The notes under the pieces: model-generated
Seen by the model: only the letters and a program-made list of their open reading frames with translations
What the model was told of the DNA's origin: nothing
Database searches by the model: none
Assembly (NCBI GenBank): GCA_938022295.1
Contig: CALIDR010000148.1
Coordinates: 1 to 28,080 of the forward strand
Source of the DNA: an uncultured Burkholderiaceae bacterium
GTDB taxonomy: Bacteria; Pseudomonadota; Gammaproteobacteria; Burkholderiales; Burkholderiaceae_C
Length of the DNA: 28,080 bases
Direction of reading: 5' to 3'
Program-made: the position numbers and the translations under genes
Shown here: piece by piece, positions 8,922 to 16,322 of the stretch
Layout of the letters: every line of letters begins with the position of its first letter
Numbering within the stretch: the stretch's first letter is position 1

Positions 8922-10406
8922 ATGGAAGAACTGAACTGGCTCGTCGCGCTGCCCGAGATCGTGCTGCTCGTCGCGGTGGGCGCCGTCGCGATCGTCGATC
9001 TCTTCGTCACCGACCCCCAGCGGCGGCCGACCTTCTGGCTCACGCAGGGCTCGCTCGCGCTCGTCGCGCTGCTGCACCTCGACGCGCTGAACGCCGGCCA
9101 GAGCGTGGTCGGCATGCAGGGCATGATGGTGTCCGACCCGATGGGGCACCTGCTGGCCCTCGTCGCGACGCTCGCCGTGATGATCACGCTCGTCTACGCG
9201 CAGCCCTACCTCGCGCCGCGCGACATGATGAAGGGCGAGTTCTTCAGCCTCGCGATGTTCTCGCTGCTCGGCATCTCGGTGATGGTGTCGGCGAATCACT
9301 TCCTCGTGATCTACCTCGGGCTCGAGCTGATGAGCCTGTCGCTGTACGCGCTGGTCGCGCTGCGCCGCGACGACGCCACCGCGACCGAGGCGGCGATGAA
9401 GTACTTCGTGCTCGGCGCGCTCGCGAGCGGCTTCCTGCTCTACGGCCTGTCGATGATGTACGGCGCCACCGGCTCGCTGCAGCTCGGCGAGGTGTTCGAC
9501 GCGATCCAGACCGGGCGCATCGACGCCGGCGTGCTCGTCTTCGGCCTCGTCTTCGTGGTCGCCGGGCTCGCCTTCAAGTTCGGCGCCGTGCCGTTCCACA
9601 TGTGGGTGCCCGACGTCTACCACGGCGCGCCGACGGCGGTCACGCTGCTGATCGCCGGCGCGCCGAAGCTGGCCGCGTTCGGCATCGCGATCCGCCTGCT
9701 GCACGAGGCGCTGAACGGCCTGGCCGCCGACTGGCAGCAGATGCTGATCGTGGTCGCCGTGGCCTCGCTCGTCGTCGGCAACCTGGTCGCGATCGCGCAG
9801 GCCAACTTCAAGCGCATGCTCGCGTATTCGACGATCGCGCAGATCGGCTTCGTGCTGCTGGGCCTGACGCCCACCGTCGTCGGCGGCAACGTGCTGTCGG
9901 CCGCCAACGGCTACAGCTCGGCGCTGTTCTACCTCGTGACGTACGTGCTGACGACGCTCGGCACGTTCGGGCTGGTGATGCTGCTGGCGCGCCAGGGCCA
10001 CGAGTGCGACCGCATCGCCGACCTCGCCGGCCTGTCCCGGCGCAGCCCCTGGATGGCCGGCGTGATGACGGTGTTCATGTTCTCGCTGGCCGGCATCCCG
10101 CCGACGGTGGGCTTCTACGCCAAGCTCGCGGTGCTGCAGGCGCTGGTGACCACCGGCTCGACCGGCTACATCGTGCTGGCGGTGATCGCGGTGCTGCTGT
10201 CGCTGATCGGCGCCTTCTACTACCTGCGCGTCGTCAAGGTCATGTACTTCGACGAGCCGACCGACGCCGCACCGATCACCTGGGTGCCGCAGGGCGCCGG
10301 CGCGCTGCTGGCCGTCAACGGCGCGGCGGTGCTCGTGCTCGGCCTGCTGCCGGGCGGGCTGATGGCGCTGTGCCGCGACGCGATCGTCAAGGCGCTGGCC
10401 GGCTGA
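8922..10406 (+). CDS. nuoN: NADH-quinone oxidoreductase subunit N (NuoN)
   Basis: Third antiporter-like proton-pumping subunit, 494 aa, 13-14 helices. Family signatures are LGLELMSLSLYALVALRRDD (Glu near residue 133), FKFGAVPFHMWVPDVYHGAPT (Lys near residue 210-217) and NFKRMLAYSTIAQIG. It is the last standard nuo gene here. The following DUF2818 gene begins only 10 bases after its stop, consistent with one transcript. The ATG at 8922 starts directly before the first helix. Confidence 0.97.
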   Translation: MEELNWLVALPEIVLLVAVGAVAIVDLFVTDPQRRPTFWLTQGSLALVALLHLDALNAGQSVVGMQGMMVSDPMGHLLALVATLAVMITLVYAQPYLAPRDMMKGEFFSLAMFSLLGISVMVSANHFLVIYLGLELMSLSLYALVALRRDDATATEAAMKYFVLGALASGFLLYGLSMMYGATGSLQLGEVFDAIQTGRIDAGVLVFGLVFVVAGLAFKFGAVPFHMWVPDVYHGAPTAVTLLIAGAPKLAAFGIAIRLLHEALNGLAADWQQMLIVVAVASLVVGNLVAIAQANFKRMLAYSTIAQIGFVLLGLTPTVVGGNVLSAANGYSSALFYLVTYVLTTLGTFGLVMLLARQGHECDRIADLAGLSRRSPWMAGVMTVFMFSLAGIPPTVGFYAKLAVLQALVTTGSTGYIVLAVIAVLLSLIGAFYYLRVVKVMYFDEPTDAAPITWVPQGAGALLAVNGAAVLVLGLLPGGLMALCRDAIVKALAG

Positions 10407-10416
10407 AGCTTCGGCG

Positions 10417-10716
10417 ATGACCCACGCCGCCGAAGTCTGGCTGGTGCTGCTCGTCGCCGTCGTGCTGGCGAACCTGCCGTTCGTCAACGAGCGGCTGTTC
10501 GTCGTCGGGCCGCGGCTGGCGCGCAAGCACCTCGGCTGGCGGCTGCTCGAGCTGCTCGTCTACGGCGGCGTCGCGCTGGCCGTCGGCTTCGGGCTCGAGG
10601 CGCGGCTCGGCCAGCGGCACCCGCAGAACTGGGAGTTCTACGTCGCCGCGGCGTGCCTGTTCGTCACCTTCGCGTTCCCGGGCTTCGTCTGGCGCTACCT
10701 GCGCCGCAGCGCGTGA
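10417..10716 (+). CDS. DUF2818 family small membrane protein
   Basis: A 99-aa hydrophobic protein with three likely membrane helices (about residues 6-22, 44-62 and 76-92) and a basic C-terminus (RYLRRSA). I recognise it as DUF2818, a family of unknown function that typically sits right after nuoN in betaproteobacteria. The motif NLPFVNERLF at the end of helix 1 is typical. Its position suggests a role in assembly or stability of complex I, but that is inference from context only. Its TGA shares one base with the ATG of the next gene (TGATG). Confidence 0.88.
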   Translation: MTHAAEVWLVLLVAVVLANLPFVNERLFVVGPRLARKHLGWRLLELLVYGGVALAVGFGLEARLGQRHPQNWEFYVAAACLFVTFAFPGFVWRYLRRSA

Positions 10717-11300
10717 TGGGCGCAGCCGGCGACGGCCGGCTGCACGAGGCGCCGCTCGCCTCGGAGGCCGTGTTCGACGGCGCGCTGCTGCACGTGCGGC
10801 GCGACCGCGTGCGCCTGCCCGACGGCCGCGAGGCGACGCGCGAGTACATCGTCCACCCCGGGGCGGTGGCCGTCGTGCCGCTGCGCGACGACGGCCGGCT
10901 GGTCATGGTGCGCCAGTACCGCTACCCGCTCAAGCGCGTGCTGCTCGAGTTCCCGGCCGGCAAGCTCGACCCCGGCGAGGGGCCGTTTGCCACCGGCGTG
11001 CGCGAGCTCGCCGAGGAGACCGGCTACACCGCGCGCGAGTGGGCGCGCGCCGGCGTGCTGCACAACGCCGCCGCCTACTGCGACGAGGCGATCGAGATCT
11101 GGTTCGCGCGCGGGCTGCAGGCCGGGCCGCAGCAGCTCGACCACGGCGAGTTCATCGACGTCGTCGACGTCGATCCCGCCGAGCTCGACGCGCTGGCCGC
11201 CCGCGGCGAGCTCACCGACGCCAAGACGCTGATCGGCCTGCTGTGGCTGCAGCGCTGGCGCGCCGGCGCCTGGCCGCTGCAGTGGATGGCCCCACCGTGA
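10716..11300 (+). CDS. NUDIX hydrolase, ADP-ribose pyrophosphatase type
   Basis: A 194-aa cytoplasmic NUDIX hydrolase. The NUDIX box is complete at residues 82-104 (G82, E88, R96-E97, E100-E101, G103), the Mg2+-binding helix that cleaves nucleoside diphosphates linked to another group. The preceding beta strands (VAVVPLRDDGRLVMVRQYRYP and LLEFPAGKLDPGE) match the ADP-ribose pyrophosphatase (NudF-like) subgroup rather than MutT. The start is one base inside the DUF2818 stop, so it is translationally coupled to the nuo transcript. A link to NAD(H) turnover is plausible but not shown. Exact substrate is uncertain. Confidence 0.9.
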   Translation: MGAAGDGRLHEAPLASEAVFDGALLHVRRDRVRLPDGREATREYIVHPGAVAVVPLRDDGRLVMVRQYRYPLKRVLLEFPAGKLDPGEGPFATGVRELAEETGYTAREWARAGVLHNAAAYCDEAIEIWFARGLQAGPQQLDHGEFIDVVDVDPAELDALAARGELTDAKTLIGLLWLQRWRAGAWPLQWMAPP

Positions 11301-11325
11301 CGCTTTGTTGACGGCTGCCGATAAT
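11297..11325 (+). promoter_or_regulatory. Sigma-70-type promoter of the DUF1178 gene
   Basis: GTGACG (11297-11302) and GATAAT (11320-11325) are separated by 17 bases, a good vegetative promoter in an otherwise GC-rich stretch. The predicted start of transcription, about seven bases after the -10 box, falls on or next to the ATG at 11332, and no ribosome binding site is present, so the mRNA is predicted to be leaderless or nearly so. Confidence 0.55.
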
Positions 11326-11331
11326 GCGGCG

Positions 11332-11772
11332 ATGAAGGTGCTCGACCTGCGCTGCAGTCACGGCCACGGCTTCGAGGGCTGGTTCGCCAGCGAGGACGAC
11401 TTCCTCGACCAGAACGGCCGCGGTCTCGTCGAGTGCCCGCTGTGCGGCGATCGCGTCGTGCAGCGGCTGCCGAGCGCGCCGCGGCTGAACCTCTCGGGCA
11501 CCCGCCCGGCCGAGCCCGAAGCGAAGACCGCCGCATCCCCCGGGCCCGACCTGCAGGCCCTGTGGCTGAAGACGGTGCGCCACGTGCTCGCCAACACCGA
11601 GGACGTCGGCGACCGCTTCGCCGACGAGGCGCGCCGCATCCACTACGGCGAGGTCGAGTCGCGCGGCATCCGCGGCCGCGCGACGCCCGAGCAGCGCGAG
11701 GCGCTGCGCGAGGAGGGCATCGAGGTCACGCCGCTGCCGATCCCGAAGGCGCTGAAGGAGCCGTTGCAGTAG
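11332..11772 (+). CDS. DUF1178 family protein
   Basis: A 146-aa soluble protein recognised as DUF1178, a proteobacterial family of unknown function. The N-terminus MKVLDLRCSHGHGFEGWFAS and the pair ECPLCGD give a zinc-ribbon-like arrangement (Cys8, His10/His12, Cys35, Cys38), followed by a helical domain ending in a charged tail. An upstream in-frame TTG exists at 11305, but the ATG at 11332 is where the family sequence begins. It lies 31 bases after the NUDIX gene and has its own promoter overlapping the end of that gene. Confidence 0.88.
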   Translation: MKVLDLRCSHGHGFEGWFASEDDFLDQNGRGLVECPLCGDRVVQRLPSAPRLNLSGTRPAEPEAKTAASPGPDLQALWLKTVRHVLANTEDVGDRFADEARRIHYGEVESRGIRGRATPEQREALREEGIEVTPLPIPKALKEPLQ

Positions 11773-11807
11773 CGCGGTCGACCACGCCGCCGACGCCTTG
11801 CCGTGCC

Positions 11808-11813
11808 TAGAAT
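11808..11813 (+). promoter_or_regulatory. -10 box in front of the DUF4160 gene
   Basis: TAGAAT at 11808-11813 is a good -10 hexamer. The predicted transcription start, about seven bases on, falls at 11820, exactly where the family's usual first codon would be. No convincing -35 box at standard spacing was found. Confidence 0.35.
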
Positions 11814-11825
11814 CGCCCGAGGCCC

Positions 11826-12269
11826 GTGGTCTTCCGGCACGAGGGGTTCACGTTCCTTTTCTATTCGAACGAAGGTCATCCGCGCGAACGGCTGCAGGTG
11901 CACGTTCGCGGTGGCGGCGGAGAAGCCAGGTTCTGGGTTGCACCGGAAGTCCAACTGGCCAGCAGCGAGGGGCTCAGTGCCCGTGCGCTCAGGGAGTTGA
12001 TCGATGTCGTGGCACAGAACGTGGCGCGCATCGAAGAGGCCTGGAATGAGCACTTTGGCTGGCGCAGTGCGGTTCGACGAGGACCACATGTGGGTTCATC
12101 TCGCCGACGGTCGGGTCCTTGGCGGTGCCGCTCGCAGGGTTTGCGCGCCTCTTGCAGGCGAGCGCAGCGCAGCGCGACAGGGTGGAGATCAGTCCCCGCG
12201 GGTTGCATTGGGATGAACTCGACGAAGACATCTCCATCGAGGGGCTGCTCGCGGGGCGCGGAGACATGA
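11826..12269 (+). CDS. DUF4160 family protein, probably decaying
   Basis: The first 78 or so residues match DUF4160, a small family often encoded next to DUF2442 and suspected to form toxin-antitoxin-like pairs: FRHEGFTFLFYSNEGHPRER, HVRGGGGEARFWVAPEVQLA and RIEEAWNEHFG. Family members usually begin MP(V/T)VFRHEG. Here the bases in the place of the ATG are AGG (11820-11822), followed by CCC GTG GTC TTC, so only the GTG at 11826 remains as a start. The frame also runs about 68 codons past the normal family end (EHFG, then TGG at 12060) into sequence without resemblance to the family. Function unknown; it may be a pseudogene. Confidence 0.5.
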   Translation: MVFRHEGFTFLFYSNEGHPRERLQVHVRGGGGEARFWVAPEVQLASSEGLSARALRELIDVVAQNVARIEEAWNEHFGWRSAVRRGPHVGSSRRRSGPWRCRSQGLRASCRRAQRSATGWRSVPAGCIGMNSTKTSPSRGCSRGAET

Positions 12270-12270
12270 T
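12046..12270 (+). pseudogene. DUF2442 family gene broken by a +1 frameshift
   Basis: The reading frame from ATG 12046 gives VRFDEDHMWVHLADGRVL, the start of a DUF2442 protein. At about 12121 the family sequence jumps to the next frame: AVPLAGFARLLQASAAQRDR and then ISPRGLHWDELDEDISIEGL, ending LLAGRGD near 12267. One extra G around 12121 explains the shift. After the shift the frame has no stop near the family's normal end and runs on to 12586 opposite the next gene. The start overlaps the DUF4160 frame, the usual arrangement of this pair. A sequencing error cannot be excluded for the single-base shift. Confidence 0.7.
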
Positions 12271-12408
12271 GCACACCGCTCGTGTCACGCCCGCCCGAGC
12301 GCCGCTTCGAGCCCGGCGGACGCGGGTACAGGTCCAGCGCCGTCAGCCGAACCGCAACCGATCCGGCGGCGACCAGAATGCCTGCCGGTTCCCGATCCCG
12401 CCGCGAGT

Positions 12409-13842
12409 TCAGGTGTCGACCACCCGCCCCGGGTTCATGATCCCCTGCGGATCGAGCGCTGCCTTGACGGCGCGCATCATCCGCAGCGCCACCGCGCTCT
12501 TGCGCCGCACCAGCTCCTCGCGCTTGAGCTGGCCGATGCCGTGCTCGGCCGAGATCGAGCCGCCGCGTGCGCACACGGCGTCGTAGACGATCGCGTTGAC
12601 GGCGGGCTCGCGCTCGCGCAGGAATTCGGCGGCGTCGACGCCCTCGGGCGCCTGCACGTTGTAGTGCAGGTTGCCGTCGCCGAGGTGCCCGAAGTCGACC
12701 AGCCGCACGCCCGGGATCGCGGCGGCGAGCGCGGCGTCGGTGGCGCCGACGAAGCCCGGGATCGCGGACACCGGCAGCGCGATGTCGTGCTTGATGTTGA
12801 GTCCTTCCTCGGCCTGCGCGAGCGGGATCGACTCGCGCAGGTGCCACAGGCCGCGCGACTGGGCCACGCTCTCGGCGACGACGGCGTCGCCGATCACGCC
12901 GGCGTCGAGCGCGTCGGCCAGCAGCGCCTCGAACGCCTCGCGCGCGTGGCCCTCGCCCTCGGCGTCGGACAGCTCGAGCAGCACCGTCCAGGCCGGCAGC
13001 GGGGCGTCGCCGAACGGCCGCGGCAGCTGCGGGAAGTGGCGCGCGACGAGTTCGAGCGAGAACGCGTTCATGACCTCGAAGCCGGTCAGCCCGGCGTCGA
13101 GCCGCCGGCGCGCGCGCTCGAGCAGCGCCACCGCGGAGTCGATCGAGGCGCACGCGGCCAGCGCCGTCATCGTCGCCGCGGGCGCGGGGTACAGCTTCAG
13201 CGTCGCCGCCGTGATCACGCCGAGCGTGCCTTCGCTGCCGACGAAGAGGTCGCGCAGGTCGTAGCCCGTGTTGTCCTTGCGCAGGCCGCTCAGCCCGTCC
13301 CACAGCTCGCCCTGCGGCGTCACGACTTCGAGCCCCAGGCACAGCTCGCGCGCGTTCCCGTAGCGCAGCACCTGCGTGCCGCCGGCGTTGGTCGCCAGCG
13401 TCCCGCCGATCGTCGCGCTGCCCTCGGCGGCGAGGCTGAGCGGGTAGCGCAGGCCCACCTCGGCCGCGGCCTGCTGCACCGCCTGCAGCACGCAGCCGGC
13501 TTCGGCGGTCAGCGTCAGGTTGGCGGTGTCGACGGCGCGTATGCGGTTCAGCCGCGTCAGGCTCAGCAGCACCTGGGTGCCGCTGGCGTCGGGCACGCCG
13601 CCGCCCACGAGCCCGGTGTTGCCGCCCTGCGGCACGACGGCCACGCCGGCGTCGGCACACGCGCGCACGACGGCGGCCACCTCGGCGGCGGTGCCGGGGC
13701 GCACCACGGCCCATGCCGCCCCGTGCCAGCGGCGGCGCCAGTCGAGCTCGTAGGCGGCGAGGTCGCCGTGGGTGGCGCTCGTCAGCACGTGGGGATCGCC
13801 GACGGTCTCGCGCAGCCGCGCCAGCAGCAGGTCCCGATTCAC
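12409..13842 (-). CDS. FAD-binding oxidoreductase, D-2-hydroxyglutarate/D-lactate dehydrogenase-like
   Basis: A 477-aa flavoprotein of the FAD_binding_4 plus FAD-oxidase_C family (GlcD, D-lactate and D-2-hydroxyglutarate dehydrogenases), which oxidises a D-2-hydroxy acid and passes electrons to an acceptor. FAD-binding residues are in PQGGNTGLVGGGVP (71-84), ATNAGGTQVLRYGNARE and LRKDNTGYDLRDLFVGSEGT. The C-terminal domain has the metal/substrate histidines of FGHLGDGNLHYNV (His386, His393) and SAEHGIGQLKREEL (His434), and ends DPQGIMNPGRV. The GTG start at 13842 overlaps the DUF2069 stop (GTGA), which decides the start. Closest in sequence feel to D-2-hydroxyglutarate dehydrogenase; exact substrate unknown. 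Confidence 0.88.
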   Translation of the reverse strand: MNRDLLLARLRETVGDPHVLTSATHGDLAAYELDWRRRWHGAAWAVVRPGTAAEVAAVVRACADAGVAVVPQGGNTGLVGGGVPDASGTQVLLSLTRLNRIRAVDTANLTLTAEAGCVLQAVQQAAAEVGLRYPLSLAAEGSATIGGTLATNAGGTQVLRYGNARELCLGLEVVTPQGELWDGLSGLRKDNTGYDLRDLFVGSEGTLGVITAATLKLYPAPAATMTALAACASIDSAVALLERARRRLDAGLTGFEVMNAFSLELVARHFPQLPRPFGDAPLPAWTVLLELSDAEGEGHAREAFEALLADALDAGVIGDAVVAESVAQSRGLWHLRESIPLAQAEEGLNIKHDIALPVSAIPGFVGATDAALAAAIPGVRLVDFGHLGDGNLHYNVQAPEGVDAAEFLREREPAVNAIVYDAVCARGGSISAEHGIGQLKREELVRRKSAVALRMMRAVKAALDPQGIMNPGRVVDT

Positions 13843-14255
13843 GGCGCCGGCTCCGGTGCGCGGCGCGCCGCGGCGCGCAGGCGCCAGCGCACGTGCGCGG
13901 CGCAGGCGGCGAACAGCGCGATGCTCAGCAGCACCTGCAGCGCCGCCAGCGCCGCACTCGTGCCGCCGTCGCTCGTCGCGCGCACGACGCCCTCGGTGAA
14001 GTACAGCCACACCAGCAGGCTGGTCCAGCGGTAGGTGTACAGCCTCAGCCGCAGCAGCCCGGGCAGCGGGATCAGCAGCGGCAGCACCTTGACGGCCCAG
14101 GTGCGGCTGCCGGTCGGCGCCAGCCACAGCTCCCACGCCAGGCCGAGCGCGACGAGCGCCGCGACGCTGGCCACCGCGACGGCGCGCGTCAGGCGCACGA
14201 CGTCGTCGGCCTTGGCGGGCGCCGGCATGGCGGCGGCGTCGGGCAGGGGTGCCAT
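13839..14255 (-). CDS. DUF2069 family membrane protein
   Basis: A 138-aa inner-membrane protein with four hydrophobic segments (about residues 24-42, 55-70, 78-91 and 100-120) and a positively charged tail. The motif YTYRWTSLLVWLYFTEGVVRA marks it as DUF2069, a proteobacterial family of unknown function. I chose ATG 14255 (MAPLPDAAAM); a later ATG at residue 10 is possible, and the frame is open further upstream but would then run into yihY. It overlaps the dehydrogenase gene by four bases, so the two probably form an operon divergent from yihY. The ATG lies in a CCATGG shared with a possible upstream yihY start. Confidence 0.75.
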   Translation of the reverse strand: MAPLPDAAAMPAPAKADDVVRLTRAVAVASVAALVALGLAWELWLAPTGSRTWAVKVLPLLIPLPGLLRLRLYTYRWTSLLVWLYFTEGVVRATSDGGTSAALAALQVLLSIALFAACAAHVRWRLRAAARRAPEPAP

Positions 14256-14274
14256 GGCTGGCATGATAGGGCGC

Positions 14275-15507
14275 ATGGCGTCCCCCTTCGCCCGGGTCGC
14301 GCACTGGCGCGGCCGCATCGCCGAGCTCGCCGACGCCCTGCAGGAATGGCCCTGGATGGCCACGCTGGCCACGCTGCGCCAGCGCTTCCGCGAGGATCAC
14401 CTGAGCCTGACCGCGAGCAGCCTCACGTTCACGACGGTGCTCGCGCTGGTGCCGCTGCTGGCCGTCGTGTTCACCGTCTTCGCCGCCGCCCCGATGCTGG
14501 CGGACCTGCGGCTGGACTTCGAGACCCGCGTCCTGCCCTCGCTGCTGCCCGGCGAGATCGCGCGCCCGGTGCTCGCGGGGCTGACGGCCTTCGCCGAGCG
14601 CGCGCTGGCGCTCGGCGGCATCGGCCTGGCCACGCTGCTGTTCACCGTGCTGCTGCTGATGCTGACGGTCGACCAGACGCTCAACGCGATCTGGCGCGTG
14701 CGCCGCCCGCGGCCGCTCGGGCAGCGCATCCTGGTCTACTGGGCCGCGGTGACGCTCGGCCCGATCGTCCTCGCGGTGAGCCTGGCGGTGTCGTCGTACG
14801 TGCTGAGCGACGCGCCCGGCGCGGACGGCGCGGCGCGCACGGGTACCGCGTGGCTGCTGCGCGGGGTCGACTTCGCGCTGCTCGCAGCGCTGGCCGCAGG
14901 GCTGTTCCACTACGTGCCGAACACGCAGGTGCGCTGGCGCCACGCCTGGATGGGCGGCCTGTTCGTCGCCGTCGGCTTCGGCGTCGCCAAGCGCGCGATG
15001 GCCTGGTACGTCGAATCGTTTCCGGGCACTGCCGCGATCTACGGCGCCGCCGCGGCGCTGCCGGTGCTGCTGCTGTGGATCTACGCGGTGTGGGTCGTCG
15101 TGCTGCTCGGCGCGGTGATCGCCGCCTACGCGCCGAGCCTGTCGATGCAGGTCCGGCGCCCGCCCGCGACACCGGGCTGCCGGTTCGACCTCGCGCTCGA
15201 ACTGCTCGCCGAGTTCGCGCGCGCCCGTAGCGGCCCCCGCCGGGGGCGGTCGCTGCACGAGCTCGCGGCGGCATTGCGGCTGGACCCGCTCGCCGTCGAA
15301 CCGGTGCTCGACACGCTGATCGCGCTCGACTGGGTCGGCCGCCTGGACGAGGCCGGCACGCCGCGCTGCGTGCTGACCTGCGACCCGGCGACGACGCCGG
15401 CCGCGCCGCTCGTCGACGCGCTGCTGCTGTCGCCGACGACGGCGAGCGCGCGCTTCCGCGAGCGTGCCGGCCTGTCGCGACTGCGCGTCGCCGACCTCAT
15501 CGACTGA
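14275..15507 (+). CDS. YihY/BrkB family inner-membrane protein
   Basis: A 410-aa protein of the YihY/virulence factor BrkB family (once annotated RNase BN, an assignment later withdrawn for this family). Six membrane helices occupy residues about 45-285, with the family signatures LSLTASSLTFTTVLALVPLL, LLLMLTVDQTLNAIWRVRRP and FPGTAAIYGAAAALPVLLLWIYAVWVVVLLG. The last 110 residues are soluble and look like a winged-helix-type extension common in the long forms. In-frame ATGs at 14254 and 14263 are alternatives; 14275 gives the family-like start MASPFARV. No Shine-Dalgarno sequence is visible. Biochemical function is unknown. Confidence 0.85.
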   Translation: MASPFARVAHWRGRIAELADALQEWPWMATLATLRQRFREDHLSLTASSLTFTTVLALVPLLAVVFTVFAAAPMLADLRLDFETRVLPSLLPGEIARPVLAGLTAFAERALALGGIGLATLLFTVLLLMLTVDQTLNAIWRVRRPRPLGQRILVYWAAVTLGPIVLAVSLAVSSYVLSDAPGADGAARTGTAWLLRGVDFALLAALAAGLFHYVPNTQVRWRHAWMGGLFVAVGFGVAKRAMAWYVESFPGTAAIYGAAAALPVLLLWIYAVWVVVLLGAVIAAYAPSLSMQVRRPPATPGCRFDLALELLAEFARARSGPRRGRSLHELAAALRLDPLAVEPVLDTLIALDWVGRLDEAGTPRCVLTCDPATTPAAPLVDALLLSPTTASARFRERAGLSRLRVADLID

Positions 15508-15515
15508 TCCGTTCA

Positions 15516-15529
15516 TTGATCCCGCTCAA
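15516..15529 (+). promoter_or_regulatory. FNR/ANR-type box upstream of the outer-membrane protein gene
   Basis: TTGATCCCGCTCAA matches the FNR/ANR/DNR consensus TTGAT-N4-ATCAA in nine of ten specified bases. It lies between the yihY stop and the beta-barrel gene, 103 bases before that ATG. Activation by an oxygen-sensing Crp/Fnr regulator is inferred; a class II site would put the transcription start near 15564. Confidence 0.5.
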
Positions 15530-15632
15530 GCAGAGGCACTGCAGCGGCGCGCCCAATGGGCGGCAGGCGGTGTCGGCCGCGACGCGTGGTGCGCCGTGGC
15601 GCAGCAGCCGTCCTGCGTTGGAGGAACAGACG

Positions 15633-16232
15633 ATGAGAACGATGCTCACCGCACTGGCGGCCGCCGCCGTGGTTTCGATTCCCGCCGCGGCGTCGGCGCA
15701 AGGCTATGTCGGCGCCGCCGTCGGCGCGGCGCGGATCAACGTCGACTGCAGCGACCTCGACAGCTGCGACAAGACGAGCACCGGCTGGAAGGCGTTCGGC
15801 GGCTGGCGCGTGCACCCGAACCTCGCCGTCGAGGCGGTGTACATGGACTTCGGCAAGGTCAAGGCGAGCGACTTCGACGAGGAGCTCGATGCCACGATCC
15901 GCGGCAGTGCCAAGGGGCGCAGCCTCGGCCTCGGCGTGGCGGCGTCGGCCGACGTCGGCGGCGGGCTGAGCGCCGTCGCGCGGCTAGGCTTCGCGCGCAA
16001 CCGGCTCGAGCTCTCGGCTTCGGCGCTGGGCGTGAGCGAATCGGACACGACGTCGGCGACACGCCCGTACTTCGGCCTCGGCCTGGGCTACAAGGTGACG
16101 CCGAACGTCTCGATCGACGTCGGCTTCGACACCACCCGCTTCCGCTACACCGACGTGAACGACGCCGGCGAGGACGTGCGGCGCTCGGCGACGGCGCGGC
16201 TGCTTGCGGTCGGCCTCGGCATGAGCTTCTGA
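15633..16232 (+). CDS. Outer-membrane beta-barrel protein (OmpA/opacity-like)
   Basis: A 199-aa protein with a clear Sec signal peptide (MRTMLTALAAAAVVSIPAAA, cleavage after ASA before QGYVG) and a mature part of alternating strands typical of the small eight-stranded barrels (OMP_b-brl). Strand-like segments include GYVGAAVGAARI, TGWKAFGGWRVHPNLAVEAV, RPYFGLGLGYKVTPNVSIDV and the terminal RLLAVGLGMSF, whose last Phe is the outer-membrane assembly signal. Two cysteines (CSDLDSC) lie in the first loop and could form a disulfide. GGAGGA at 15620-15625, seven bases before the ATG, fixes the start. It is not a recognisable OmpW or Opa protein; function is unknown. Confidence 0.82.
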   Translation: MRTMLTALAAAAVVSIPAAASAQGYVGAAVGAARINVDCSDLDSCDKTSTGWKAFGGWRVHPNLAVEAVYMDFGKVKASDFDEELDATIRGSAKGRSLGLGVAASADVGGGLSAVARLGFARNRLELSASALGVSESDTTSATRPYFGLGLGYKVTPNVSIDVGFDTTRFRYTDVNDAGEDVRRSATARLLAVGLGMSF

Positions 16233-16295
16233 CCGCGGGGCCGGCAGGGCACGCGGGCGGCGGCAGCGGCCCGGGGCCGCGCCAAGCTGCGGTGA

Positions 16296-16322
16296 CGGCG
16301 GGATGCGAGAAGCGTCCCGCCG
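16296..16322. terminator. Hairpin after the beta-barrel gene
   Basis: CGGCGGGA (16296-16303) and TCCCGCCG (16315-16322) form a perfect 8-bp stem with an 11-base loop, 64 bases after the stop. There is no T-run, so it may be a weak or factor-dependent terminator, or a 3' stabilising hairpin. The rest of 16233-16482 holds no gene I can support. Confidence 0.35.

Noticed and set aside
12271..12408. Possible small gene or remnant between the DUF2442 pseudogene and the FAD dehydrogenase stop
   Set aside because: The frames are open only because of high GC; I recognise no family and see no start with a ribosome binding site or promoter.
14254..14277. Overlapping yihY and DUF2069 starts in CCATGG as a designed regulatory overlap
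   Set aside because: The later yihY ATG at 14275 is equally good, so the overlap may not exist; there is no further evidence for regulation.
15516..15632. In-frame upstream extension of the beta-barrel protein from ATG 15516
   Set aside because: It would put 39 unrelated residues before a perfect signal peptide and ignore the strong GGAGGA at 15620-15625. The extension region contains the FNR-like box instead.
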